A DNA stretch of 7,545 bases from Pseudomonadota bacterium (GCA_023411445.1 JAEYOT010000749.1:1-7545); one strand, 5' to 3'; numbered from the stretch's first letter, positions 1-6,888 are shown. Numbers and translations: made by a program. Notes: generated from the sequence alone by a model not told the origin.

Positions 1-539
1 CGCTCGAAATCGATGCCGTTGGAGCTGCCCAGGTGGGGCACCCAAGCTTTCTCGCGCGGCGCGCAGCCAAGAGCGACGAAGCGCTCAAGCAAGCTCTGGC
101 TGTTGACGAACACGCGATGGCTCGCGCCAGCGGCCACGTGCTCGGACGCAGCAAGCACGAGCCGCGGCGCCCCCTGCGCCCCCTCGAAACGCAGACCGCG
201 CAAGTGGTAGATGACGATCGGCACGCGACTCGCTCGCGCCGCAAGCACGCCTAGCAGCCCGCCCTTCGGCGTGCCCGCGTTGACGATGTCCGGCTTGAGC
301 TGGTGCAGGACTCGGGTGAGGCGCGCCAGCGAAACAGCGTCGGCTCCGAGCGACATCTCTCGGCGCATCGGCACCGCGAGCGCCCGGACCCCTTCCCGCT
401 CTGCCGCGCGCTCCAGCAGCGCTCCCGGCGCCGTGATCACCGTAACGTCGTAGCCGGCCTCACGCATGAAGCGGAGCTGTCCGTCCAACAACCGGAACGC
501 CGTAACCGGGTGAGTCGCGATGTACACGAGACGAGCCAC
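1..539 (-). CDS. GT4 (CapM-like) glycosyltransferase, N-terminal part, truncated by window edge
   Basis: The minus-strand frame is open from a GTG at 539 to the left edge (179 codons, no stop), so only the N-terminal Rossmann domain of a GT-B enzyme is present. Visible motifs are ATHPVTAF (residues 8-15, nucleotide-sugar glycosyltransferase N-terminus), GTPKGGLLG (89-97), YHLRGLRFE (111-119), NSQSL (146-150) and GSSNGID (171-177). This order is typical of GT4 CapM/PglA-like transferases, which add a sugar from an activated donor to a lipid-linked glycan at the inner face of the cytoplasmic membrane. The GTG start is preferred because AGAGG (546-550) lies 6 nt upstream. An in-frame GTG eight codons further upstream is the alternative. 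The donor-binding C-terminal domain with its E-x7-E motif is outside the window, so donor and acceptor cannot be named. The gene diverges from the dehydrogenase/cysC pair, fitting a polysaccharide locus. Confidence 0.88.
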   Translation of the reverse strand, partial: MARLVYIATHPVTAFRLLDGQLRFMREAGYDVTVITAPGALLERAAEREGVRALAVPMRREMSLGADAVSLARLTRVLHQLKPDIVNAGTPKGGLLGVLAARASRVPIVIYHLRGLRFEGAQGAPRLVLAASEHVAAGASHRVFVNSQSLLERFVALGCAPREKAWVPHLGSSNGIDFE

Positions 540-566
540 GCGCCCCCTCTTAGCATTGCCGCCCAC

Positions 567-608
567 GAGCGGGCCGACTGCCCCGTCGGTAGCTCGGTCG
601 GCCCGCTC
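567..608. repeat. Perfect 12-bp inverted repeat upstream of the glycosyltransferase
   Basis: GAGCGGGCCGAC (567-578) is the exact reverse complement of GTCGGCCCGCTC (597-608), with an 18-nt spacer. The first arm's CCGAC could instead pair with GTCGG at 585-589 across a 6-nt loop, so two exclusive hairpins are possible. The element lies 28-69 bp upstream of the glycosyltransferase GTG and has no T-tract on either strand, so a classic intrinsic terminator is unlikely. It could be a leader hairpin or a dimeric regulator site; the sequence does not decide. Confidence 0.6.
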
Positions 609-696
609 CCTACCCCGCCCTGGCAGCACAACCGGTCCCGCTCGCCAGCGACCCGCCCCAAGCAGCGAATAGACCCGCCGCCCGGCAGAGGGTCTG

Positions 697-712
697 CGGC
701 ACCCGAAATGCA
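697..712 (+). promoter_or_regulatory. Possible sigma-54 (-24/-12) promoter motif
   Basis: The stretch CGGCACCCGAAATGCA matches the sigma-54 consensus TGGCACGN4TTGCW at all but three defined positions and keeps the required GG-N10-GC spacing. It points toward the dehydrogenase. The distance of about 420 bp to that start is long, and one such match can arise by chance in GC-rich DNA, so this is tentative. Confidence 0.2.
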
Positions 713-1055
713 AGGCTCTCGGTACAGTGCGCTCAGGTCGTGCAGATGTGGGCACCGGGCAAGGTGGTCGAGCCGCCAAGGCACGCCAAGTCGAGCGGAC
801 GCACGCCGCGCTCCCTGCCCAGTTCCCTGTGAAAACAGCCATTCGCCCGAACAGCGCACCTTATCGTTCCAGTCGTCTACAGCGGGCAGCACCGCCACGC
901 TCCACCTGCGGTCGCGCACTCGCAGCTCAAGCTACAAGCAGCTGCAGGCGACACGGCGCCTCAGTCGGGGCGTTCTGCGCGAGCGGCGGCGCCTCATCTC
1001 TCGTTGCCCGTCGGGGTCGCCAGTACACCTAGCACATGAACTTTCGCTATAGCCT

Positions 1056-1079
1056 CCCGACAGCCACAAGGGGGTCGGG
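1056..1079. repeat. Small dyad (6-bp arms) ahead of the dehydrogenase
   Basis: CCCGAC (1056-1061) and GTCGGG (1074-1079) are exact reverse complements with a 12-nt spacer, ending 54 bp before the dehydrogenase ATG. The arm sequence echoes the GTCGG/CCGAC words of the larger inverted repeat at 567-608. It could be an operator or leader hairpin, but it is short. Confidence 0.25.
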
Positions 1080-1133
1080 CTTGAACCTTGAGACGAGCTG
1101 TGCAACGAAGCAACCTTTGAGGACTTGAGGGAA

Positions 1134-2435
1134 ATGTCTGATCTTCTCGCTAAAATTGCCGCGAAACGCGCGCACGTGGTCGTGATTGGGATCGGCTACG
1201 TCGGCCTACCGTTGGTGGCGGAATTTGCAAAAGCAGGCTTCCGCACCACCGGGCTCGACAATGATCCCGAGAAGGTGCGCCTGCTGAACGCGGGTGAGTC
1301 TTACATCGCCGACGTCCCCACCAGCGATCTCGCCCCCTACGTCAAGACCGGCCAGCTGGATGCAACGACCGATCGCGCGGTGCTCAAGGAAGCCGACGCG
1401 GTCATCGTCTGCGTTCCCACGCCGTTGAACAAGACGAAGGACCCGGACATGCGGTTCATCATCTCCGCGACGGAAGGCATCGCGGAGCATCAGCACGCGG
1501 GGATGCTCGTCGTGCTGGAGTCCACCACCTATCCCGGCACCACGAGCGAGGTCGTCGTCCCCAAGTTGACCGACAAGGGCTTGGTCCTTGGCCGCGACAT
1601 CTTCGTGGCGTTCTCTCCGGAACGCGTGGACCCCGGCAATCAGGTGTACAAGACCAAGAACACCCCCAAGGTGATCGGCGGCGCCACTCCCCAATGCCTC
1701 GAAGTCGTGCAGGCGCTGTACGCGCACATCATCGACAAGCTGGTGCCGGTCTCGTCCACCGAGGCTGCTGAGATGGTCAAGCTCCTGGAAAACACGTTCC
1801 GGGCCGTCAATATCGGTCTCGTCAACGAGGTGGCGATCATGAGCCGCAAGCTCGGTATCGACCCGTTCGAGGTCATCCGCGCCGCCGCCAGCAAGCCGTT
1901 CGGCTTCATGCCATTCTATCCGGGGCCGGGGCTCGGGGGTCACTGTATCCCGATCGACCCGCTGTACTTGTCGTGGAAGCTCAGGACCCTGCAGTACCAG
2001 GCGCGCTTCATCGACTTGGCGGACACCATCAACAGCGGCATGCCAAACTACGTGCTCGAGCGAGCCTCCACCGCGTTGAACGATCGCGCCAAGGCCGTCC
2101 GGGGATCGAAAGTTCTCGTCTATGGCGTGGCTTACAAGAAGGACGTGAGCGACGTGCGCGAGTCACCGGCCTTTGCGGTGATCCATGGCCTGATGGGCCG
2201 CGGAGCGAACGTGTCCATCATGGATCCCTTCGTCACCACGGTGAACGAGGAGGGCGTGGAGATGACCGCTGTCCCGCCGGACAGCAGCTTCGCCGAGTAC
2301 GACCTAGTGGTCATCGTCACGGATCACAGCGCGTTGGATCGTGAGCGCCTGCTCCGTGAGGCCAACCTCGTGCTGGATACCCGCGACGCGCTCCGTGGCG
2401 TCCCGGGTGATCGCAGCAAGGTCTACGGGCTGTAG
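1134..2435 (+). CDS. Nucleotide-sugar dehydrogenase, WbpA/UDP-GlcNAc 6-dehydrogenase-like
   Basis: This 433-residue cytosolic enzyme belongs to the UDP-glucose/GDP-mannose dehydrogenase family, which oxidises C6 of a nucleotide sugar to the uronic acid with two NAD+. The Rossmann motif GIGYVG spans residues 19-24. SPERVDPGN follows mid-domain, then K216 and N220 in a helix, and the catalytic cysteine C271 with D275 in GGHCIPIDP. The K-x3-N and C-x3-D spacing matches characterised UDP-glucose dehydrogenases. The FYPGPGLGGHCIPIDP context and the length resemble WbpA-type UDP-N-acetylglucosamine dehydrogenases more than Ugd, but the substrate is inferred. The ATG at 1134 is chosen because GAGGA (1119-1123) lies 10 nt upstream. 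A TTG at 1125 is in frame but would sit 1 nt from that site. The stop is 3 nt before cysC, suggesting one transcript. The product probably supplies an acidic sugar for the surrounding glycan locus. Confidence 0.93.
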   Translation: MSDLLAKIAAKRAHVVVIGIGYVGLPLVAEFAKAGFRTTGLDNDPEKVRLLNAGESYIADVPTSDLAPYVKTGQLDATTDRAVLKEADAVIVCVPTPLNKTKDPDMRFIISATEGIAEHQHAGMLVVLESTTYPGTTSEVVVPKLTDKGLVLGRDIFVAFSPERVDPGNQVYKTKNTPKVIGGATPQCLEVVQALYAHIIDKLVPVSSTEAAEMVKLLENTFRAVNIGLVNEVAIMSRKLGIDPFEVIRAAASKPFGFMPFYPGPGLGGHCIPIDPLYLSWKLRTLQYQARFIDLADTINSGMPNYVLERASTALNDRAKAVRGSKVLVYGVAYKKDVSDVRESPAFAVIHGLMGRGANVSIMDPFVTTVNEEGVEMTAVPPDSSFAEYDLVVIVTDHSALDRERLLREANLVLDTRDALRGVPGDRSKVYGL

Positions 2436-2438
2436 CTC

Positions 2439-2978
2439 GTGGCAGCAGAACACCGCGGGTACGTCGTCTGGCTCACGGGACTGCCCTGCGCGGGCAAGTC
2501 CACGCTAGCCTTGGCGCTCGCGCGCTACCTCGCCGATCGTGGCCTCAAGCCCGAGATTTTCGATGGCGACGTGGTGCGCCGTCACCTCTCGAAAGGTCTC
2601 GGCTTCTCGCGAGAGGATCGCGATACCAACGTACGCCGCATCGGCTTCGTCGCGGGCCTGCTAGCGAAGCACGGCGTGCCCGTGATCGTCGCGGCCGTCA
2701 GCCCCTACCGTGACACTCGCGACGAGGTCCGACGCGAGATCGAGAATTTCGTGGAAGTGTACGTGAAGTGCCCGCAGGAAGTGTGCGAGCGCCGGGACGT
2801 GAAGGGCATGTACGCGCAAGCTCGTGCAGGCAAGATCCAGGGCTTCACCGGAGTCGACGACCCGTACGAGCCCCCCCTGAATAGTGAAGTGACGATCGAA
2901 ACGAGCGTGGAGGGGGCCGAAGCCAGCTTGGAAAAAATCGTGACCAAGCTGAAGCAACTCGGCCTAGTGCACAGGTAG
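2439..2978 (+). CDS. cysC: Adenylylsulfate (APS) kinase
   Basis: This protein phosphorylates the 3'-OH of APS with ATP to give PAPS, the universal sulfate donor. It is 179 residues, the usual size of a monofunctional CysC, with no ATP-sulfurylase domain attached. Motifs in order: P-loop GLPCAGKST (14-22), DGD (42-44) with R47, [11 protein letters not shown] (54-64), SPYR (88-91; S88 is at the position of the phosphorylatable serine of E. coli CysC) and [18 protein letters not shown] (129-146), the substrate-lid segment. All key elements are present, so it should be active. The start is a GTG 3 nt after the dehydrogenase stop with no clear Shine-Dalgarno, which suggests translational coupling. 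No cysD, cysN or reductase gene is adjacent. Its neighbours are a sugar dehydrogenase and, convergently, a sulfotransferase, so PAPS here is probably for sulfation rather than sulfate assimilation (inference). Confidence 0.95.
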   Translation: MAAEHRGYVVWLTGLPCAGKSTLALALARYLADRGLKPEIFDGDVVRRHLSKGLGFSREDRDTNVRRIGFVAGLLAKHGVPVIVAAVSPYRDTRDEVRREIENFVEVYVKCPQEVCERRDVKGMYAQARAGKIQGFTGVDDPYEPPLNSEVTIETSVEGAEASLEKIVTKLKQLGLVHR

Positions 2979-2985
2979 TGCTTGC

Positions 2986-3012
2986 GGGCGACCAGCCGCG
3001 GCGTGGCTGCCC
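2986..3012. terminator. Possible bidirectional hairpin between convergent genes
   Basis: In the 44-bp gap between cysC and the sulfotransferase, GGGC (2986-2989) can pair with GCCC (3009-3012) and CCA (2992-2994) with TGG (3004-3006), separated by a G:T wobble and one mismatch. There is no T-tract on either side. The position between converging stops suits a shared terminator, but the stem is imperfect. Confidence 0.3.
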
Positions 3013-3022
3013 TCCCTGCAGC

Positions 3023-4060
3023 TCAAGCAGTGTAAAACGGAGCGAACAGCGGCAGCAGCGAGCTACCGTTCACGACCTCCAGCGCCCGCTCGCGAAGCGC
3101 GGGTGAGATCTTCTTCTCCCACGCGCGGTAGTGGCTGGCCGAGTCCCTCACGGTAGTGATGGGGCTCCCAGGCTGCACATCGGAGGTCGACGACTTTCGC
3201 ACGTAGCGTAGCGCCGTCTCCGAGGCTGAGAGGCCACAGTGAGCGAACACGCGACGCGCGGTGGCTTCAGGGGCCGACGCCAGCTCTTCGTAGGTCAAGA
3301 CGAGCGCGTTCGGGTTGTCTGCCAGCGAGCGCTGGAGCGCCTCGTTATGCACGCGCCAATACAGCGCGATGCGTTCGAGCTCACCGCCTCGACGACACAA
3401 CTCGAGCTCGCGTTGGTAGCCCTGGCCGACCACCTGCGCGGAGAGCTTGGCGACGAACCCGTCGAGGTCCCGCCGCAGCTCCTTCAGGCGGCCCTTACGA
3501 AACCATGCGTCAATCGCCTGCACGTTGGCACAGGGGTGCCTAATCAGCGCCACGAAGCGTGCCTCGGGATAGGCCTTCGCCAGCAGCTTGACCTTTCCAG
3601 CCAGTCGCAGCTCCTTGATGACCCAGGTCTCCGGCTGCACGCTCTTGTCGACGATGGGCGCGTCGGCATCCATCCGATTCAAGTTGAGCAGCTCCGTCTT
3701 GCGCAGCCGTGCGGCCACTGTTCTCGGCAGGAGGCGACGACGCTCGAGCAAGAGCTGCAGCACGCCTCGCTGCGCCCGGAACCAGCGCGCGCTGGAGATG
3801 GTTTGAGGCGCAACCCCTTGCTTGTAGTGCAGCAAGCGCTTGGGCATCTTTTCCCGCAAGACTTGCTCGATGCCGGGCGAGCTCTCTTCCAAGAACAGGC
3901 TTGTCTCCGGGAAGTCCGCAAAAATGCCGTAGTCCGGCGCGAACGGCTCCATGAACACCCACGTGTCCTCATGCGCGTCCAGGATGTTCGTGAGCCAAGT
4001 CGATCCAGAGCGCTGGATCCCGAGCAGAAACGTCAGGCGTGGCACCCGCAGCTCAGTCAT
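3023..4060 (-). CDS. PAPS-dependent sulfotransferase
   Basis: This 345-residue protein has the two PAPS-binding signatures of the sulfotransferase fold. The 5'-phosphosulfate loop GIQRSGSTWL (14-23) is right at the N-terminus. The 3'-phosphate segment RFVALIRHP (168-176) follows, with a later TYEELASAPEATARRVF stretch (256-272) that is common in Sulfotransfer_1/3 proteins. It would move sulfate from PAPS to a hydroxyl or amine of a sugar or other small acceptor. There is no signal peptide or membrane segment, so it should act in the cytosol. The position eight residues after R174, usually Ser in the 3'-phosphate motif, appears to be Ala182. Its ATG overlaps the preceding methyltransferase stop by 8 bp, with GGAGG at 4065-4069. 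It is the last gene of the minus-strand operon and faces cysC, whose product is its co-substrate source. The acceptor is unknown; a glycan is the contextual guess. Confidence 0.9.
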   Translation of the reverse strand: MTELRVPRLTFLLGIQRSGSTWLTNILDAHEDTWVFMEPFAPDYGIFADFPETSLFLEESSPGIEQVLREKMPKRLLHYKQGVAPQTISSARWFRAQRGVLQLLLERRRLLPRTVAARLRKTELLNLNRMDADAPIVDKSVQPETWVIKELRLAGKVKLLAKAYPEARFVALIRHPCANVQAIDAWFRKGRLKELRRDLDGFVAKLSAQVVGQGYQRELELCRRGGELERIALYWRVHNEALQRSLADNPNALVLTYEELASAPEATARRVFAHCGLSASETALRYVRKSSTSDVQPGSPITTVRDSASHYRAWEKKISPALRERALEVVNGSSLLPLFAPFYTA

Positions 4061-4745
4061 CGCGCCTCCGCGCCACCAGCCCGTAGACGGACGTGTACCC
4101 GCGACTGTTGTCGCGTTCGTTGAGGAACGAGGCCGCGCGCTGGGCCAGGTAAAAGGGCACGCGCAAAGCCGACCGTGCTCGCGGAAACGCGGTACGCACG
4201 TAGTAAATGCCGAGCTGGGTAAACGTCACCACAAACCCCGTCAGCGGGCGCAGCTCGACAATCTCGAAGCCGCCGCTCTCGAACAAGTGCCGCAAGCCGT
4301 ACTCGCTGTAGCGGTAGAAATCCCGCGGGGCTTCGTGGATGTGCCAGAAGAACGGCACAGTCAAGATCACGTGACCGCCCGGGCGGAGAAGGCGACGCAT
4401 CTCTGCGATAGCACGGTTGGGCTCCTCCAGATGTTCCAGCACCTCCGTACACAAGATGGTGTCGTACGCAGCGCTATCCAGGTGGGTTTCGTAGGCGCTG
4501 CCTAGCACGTCGACGTCGTTGGTCTCGTTCTGCTTGATGTCGACGCCCACGTGACGCTCGACGTAAGGCGCGAACAGGGCGCGGTAAGGCTTTTTGCCGC
4601 AGCCGATGTCGGCCAGGACGCCCCGAGCGTACCTCTTCCCGGAGGCCCGCAAGAAATCGACGATTAGTCCATTGATGAGAAAGTTGTGCTCGGAGATGTT
4701 GGTGATCGCCTTCAGTCCGTCAGGCACCAGCACGTCAGGGCTCAT
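4053..4745 (-). CDS. Class I SAM-dependent methyltransferase (Methyltransf_11/23 type)
   Basis: This 230-residue protein has a Rossmann-fold methyltransferase core. Motif I is ADIGCGKKPY (45-54), the acidic residue binding the SAM ribose is probably D69 in GVDI, then CTEVLEHLEEP (99-109) and LLRPGGHVILTVPF (119-132). The segment after it (HEAPRDFYRYSEYGLRHLF, 137-155) is frequent in methyltransferases of polysaccharide and O-antigen loci. I place the start at the ATG at 4745, not at the upstream in-frame start at 4766. This ATG overlaps the previous gene's TGA as ATGA, and GGAGG (4752-4756) lies 6 nt upstream. The stop overlaps the sulfotransferase by 8 bp, so the three genes are probably translationally coupled. 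The substrate is not evident; O-methylation of a sugar or of a lipid-linked glycan is plausible. Confidence 0.88.
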   Translation of the reverse strand: MSPDVLVPDGLKAITNISEHNFLINGLIVDFLRASGKRYARGVLADIGCGKKPYRALFAPYVERHVGVDIKQNETNDVDVLGSAYETHLDSAAYDTILCTEVLEHLEEPNRAIAEMRRLLRPGGHVILTVPFFWHIHEAPRDFYRYSEYGLRHLFESGGFEIVELRPLTGFVVTFTQLGIYYVRTAFPRARSALRVPFYLAQRAASFLNERDNSRGYTSVYGLVARRRDD

Positions 4746-5536
4746 GGCTCGCCTCCGGTCCGGCACAGCAAGAGCTTCAGCGGCGATTCGCCACTAGGCG
4801 CGGAGGCATGTCGGGCGAGAGACAAGCCTGCTCTCAGCCCGAGCGCCCATCGCACGGCAGGTGCGATGACGGGAGCGCCCACACCGCGGCTCAGCACACG
4901 AGTAACGAGGCTACGGTGATAACGCTGAAACGCGAGAGATGGCGCTTCCTTTGGGTGCGCCACGGATTGCTGCTGCTGCAAGCTCCAGCCAGCTCCATTG
5001 AGCAGCCGGCGCCACGAGGCCAGGGACCGATACGCCTGGTGCGGCGCTGGCGGCGGCGCCTCGCGCTCTGGCGCGTACTCCAGAGCCACGAGGGTTCCTC
5101 GGGAGCTGGCCAAGTGCCGGAAGCGCTCCAGCAGCGCCGCGAGCTCCCCATCATCCAGCACGTGATCGAGCACGGTCACGCTGAGAATCAGGTCCAGACC
5201 GGGTTCCAAGCGTTCGAGCTCACTGACCTGTTTGAGGTACCTAAAACGGGGATGTGACAGCGTCGGCTCGAAGTACGGGTCGTAGCCGAATACCTGGTGC
5301 CCCTGCTGCAGGAGCAAGCGGCTGAAGTCCCCCGTCCCACAACCGAAATCCAGCACGCGCGCGCCGCGCGGCAGCCCAAGGCCGCTCAAGCAACGCTCGA
5401 CCAGCCGTAGACGCTGTCGTTGGTCGAAAGCATAGATGACGGGCTGCTTCCAACCCGTGTGCCCCACCTTGCGCCCGCGTTTACTCCAAAACTCCGCTTC
5501 CTCGGCGGGCGACATTCGGCTCTTGGTCGCGACCAT
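4742..5536 (-). CDS. Class I SAM-dependent methyltransferase, first gene of the operon
   Basis: From the ATG at 5536 this is a 264-residue protein. Motif I VLDFGCGTGDF spans 61-71, the SAM-ribose acidic residue is D86 in GYDPY, and a post-motif SVTVLDHVLDD (119-129) follows. These fix it as a class I SAM methyltransferase. The N-terminal EAEFWSKRGRKVGHTGW stretch is conserved-looking and must be included. The start is uncertain: ATG 5536, ATG 5515 and TTG 5596 are all in frame, none with a strong ribosome-binding site. ATG 5536 is favoured as an ATG that keeps the whole conserved stretch. The C-terminal third (from about residue 160) has no motif I recognise. The gene ends in a 4-bp ATGA overlap with the second methyltransferase. 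About 190 bp separates it from the lipoprotein stop upstream, so the operon promoter probably lies there, though I could not identify convincing boxes. The two methyltransferases differ in sequence and are not a recent duplication. Confidence 0.85.
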   Translation of the reverse strand: MVATKSRMSPAEEAEFWSKRGRKVGHTGWKQPVIYAFDQRQRLRLVERCLSGLGLPRGARVLDFGCGTGDFSRLLLQQGHQVFGYDPYFEPTLSHPRFRYLKQVSELERLEPGLDLILSVTVLDHVLDDGELAALLERFRHLASSRGTLVALEYAPEREAPPPAPHQAYRSLASWRRLLNGAGWSLQQQQSVAHPKEAPSLAFQRYHRSLVTRVLSRGVGAPVIAPAVRWALGLRAGLSLARHASAPSGESPLKLLLCRTGGEP

Positions 5537-5727
5537 TGACAGACGCGGCACCGTACCCCAGCCCACACCTCCGCGTCCACCTGGCGACCACTTCAAATGG
5601 GCTCGAGGGCCCGCCTGTCGCGAGCGGCGCCACGCCTAGAGCAACTCCGCCCGCAAGGTGGCCGTGTCGATACCGCTACACTTCCCCCCCGATGCTTAGA
5701 AGGCGTCGCGCTGATGCCGGCGCCGGA

Positions 5728-6882
5728 TCAGGGGCAGCTGCCAGCGCCCAAGTTCGTGAAGTCGTTGTTCGCGAAGCCATCCCACTCGGTGCTGGGCAGA
5801 AAAACGTCGCTGCCGATTCGATCGCCGGCCTTCACCGAGCACTTGCGGCGCAAGGTGTTGTCCATGGTGCTAGCCAAACCCGACCCCCACTGCGTGCCGG
5901 GATCGACGCCGATCTGGCCGATGATGTCTTGCACCTCTCCACCGCACTCTAGGACAATGGCGTCGTCACCCGTGAAGGTGAGGATCGTCGAAAACTGGTG
6001 ACACGGCGGGCTCGCCACGCTTCCACCTGTGCGGCAGAGCACGAACAGGCCGCCAGGAGCAACGCTCGCGTTCAACGCGATGGTGGAGCCGGCGACCGTG
6101 GCGCCCTCGAAGTAAACCTGGACGGTGCAGCTCTGCGCCTGCGATCCCGCATTGTAAATCTCGAGGTGGTGATTGTTGTTGGAACCTTCTACGTACTCCG
6201 AAAAGAAGACGTTGCGCGTGGCGCTCGGGAGGTCTGCGCCGCACGGCCCGCCCTTGTCGACCCCGGTCTCGCCGCTGTCGGCGTCACGCACGCCGTTCTT
6301 GCAGTGCGGAGGCACGCAGACATCATGGCCTGAAGGCAGGCCGAAGCTCGGTCCATTGTCGATGCCGCAGATCAGGCCAGGAGCGCACTCGGCGTCGCTG
6401 TCACAGTCGCCCTGACCGGACGCACACAGACAACCGACGCAGAAATTCTTGTCCCCCGGCGCGCCGCTGCACGCCGCCGGGGCACTTCCACACGGCCCAC
6501 CGACATCCACCCCGGTCTCCCCCATCGCAACATCTTGGACCTTGTTGTTGCAGTGGGCTGGCGCGCAGACGTCGTAGTCCGCCGGGAAGCCAAATTTGAT
6601 GCCGTTGTTCGGAAGACACCTCAAGCCGGGTGCGCATTGCGCATGCGAATCGCAATCGCCTTCCCCTAGAGCGCACTGATTGCCCGCGTCGTCGCAGTAG
6701 TCCTTCGCGCCGTTGACCGCGCCGGGCGTCCCCTTGGCCAGCGATTCGCTGATGGAGCCGACGTCTTCGTCCCTGTCGCCGTCGTCGTCGTACAAGGCGG
6801 CTTCGAACGGGTCCTCGTCCGCGGCGCAGCTAGCCATGGCGAAGGAAGCAAGGATGAAGCACCCAGACAGTTTTCGAAGCAT
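5728..6882 (-). CDS. Secreted Cys-rich lipoprotein with two repeat modules and a lamin-tail-like domain
   Basis: The 384-residue product starts with a charged MLRK, a hydrophobic stretch and a lipobox-like MASC, giving lipidation at C19. An acidic Asp-rich linker follows (22-41). Two homologous Cys-rich modules come next, about 64-135 and 149-217. Each contains GDCDS.A.CAPGL.C, a Phe-Gly-x-Pro turn, DVC.P.HC and GETGVD.GGPCG. The C-terminal half (about 222-383) resembles a lamin-tail domain: [19 protein letters not shown] (226-244), [10 protein letters not shown] (302-311), [11 protein letters not shown] (319-329), DNTLRRK (341-347) and STEWDGF (364-370). Such domains occur in secreted and surface proteins of bacteria, where they are thought to help anchoring or binding. 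No enzymatic motif is seen. The ATG at 6882 is chosen over an in-frame start at 6966 because GAGAAAGG (6889-6896) lies 6 nt upstream and the signal peptide begins there. Probable role: a surface structural or binding protein. A link to the glycan operon is not shown. Confidence 0.85.
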   Translation of the reverse strand: MLRKLSGCFILASFAMASCAADEDPFEAALYDDDGDRDEDVGSISESLAKGTPGAVNGAKDYCDDAGNQCALGEGDCDSHAQCAPGLRCLPNNGIKFGFPADYDVCAPAHCNNKVQDVAMGETGVDVGGPCGSAPAACSGAPGDKNFCVGCLCASGQGDCDSDAECAPGLICGIDNGPSFGLPSGHDVCVPPHCKNGVRDADSGETGVDKGGPCGADLPSATRNVFFSEYVEGSNNNHHLEIYNAGSQAQSCTVQVYFEGATVAGSTIALNASVAPGGLFVLCRTGGSVASPPCHQFSTILTFTGDDAIVLECGGEVQDIIGQIGVDPGTQWGSGLASTMDNTLRRKCSVKAGDRIGSDVFLPSTEWDGFANNDFTNLGAGSCP

Positions 6883-6888
6883 CGTGAA

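Larger units (their letters stand above)
540..1133. other. Long divergent intergenic region with no credible gene
   Basis: About 590 bp separates the glycosyltransferase from the dehydrogenase, which point away from each other. Open frames exist on both strands, but their translations are rich in Arg, Ser and Pro, show no recognisable motif, and one runs antisense through the glycosyltransferase. I read them as by-products of high GC. The stretch should carry promoters for both flanking units. It contains a perfect inverted repeat, a sigma-54-like motif and a small dyad, listed separately. GTCGG or its complement CCGAC occurs at 574, 585, 597, 964, 1010, 1057 and 1074, which seems more than expected by chance for this length. 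Confidence 0.6.

Noticed and set aside
437..919. Minus-strand open frame of 160 codons upstream of the glycosyltransferase
   Set aside because: Overlaps the glycosyltransferase start in another frame, no recognisable motif, composition as expected from GC-rich noise.
303..1052. Long plus-strand open frame antisense to the glycosyltransferase and through the spacer
   Set aside because: Arg/Ser/Pro-rich translation without motifs; its first third is antisense to a clear glycosyltransferase frame.
1046..1053. GCTATAGC as a -10 box for the dehydrogenase
   Set aside because: No acceptable -35 at 16-18 bp; an 8-bp palindrome alone is not enough.
1206..1943. Minus-strand open frame inside the dehydrogenase
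   Set aside because: His/Asp/Arg-rich shadow of a well-supported gene on the other strand.
3239..4123. Plus-strand open frame of 294 codons opposite the sulfotransferase
   Set aside because: Antisense to a frame carrying both PAPS-binding motifs; its own translation shows no family features.
5712..5730. Palindrome around CCGGCGCCGG at the lipoprotein stop codon
   Set aside because: Self-complementary with no loop and no T-tract, overlapping the coding end; not a convincing terminator.
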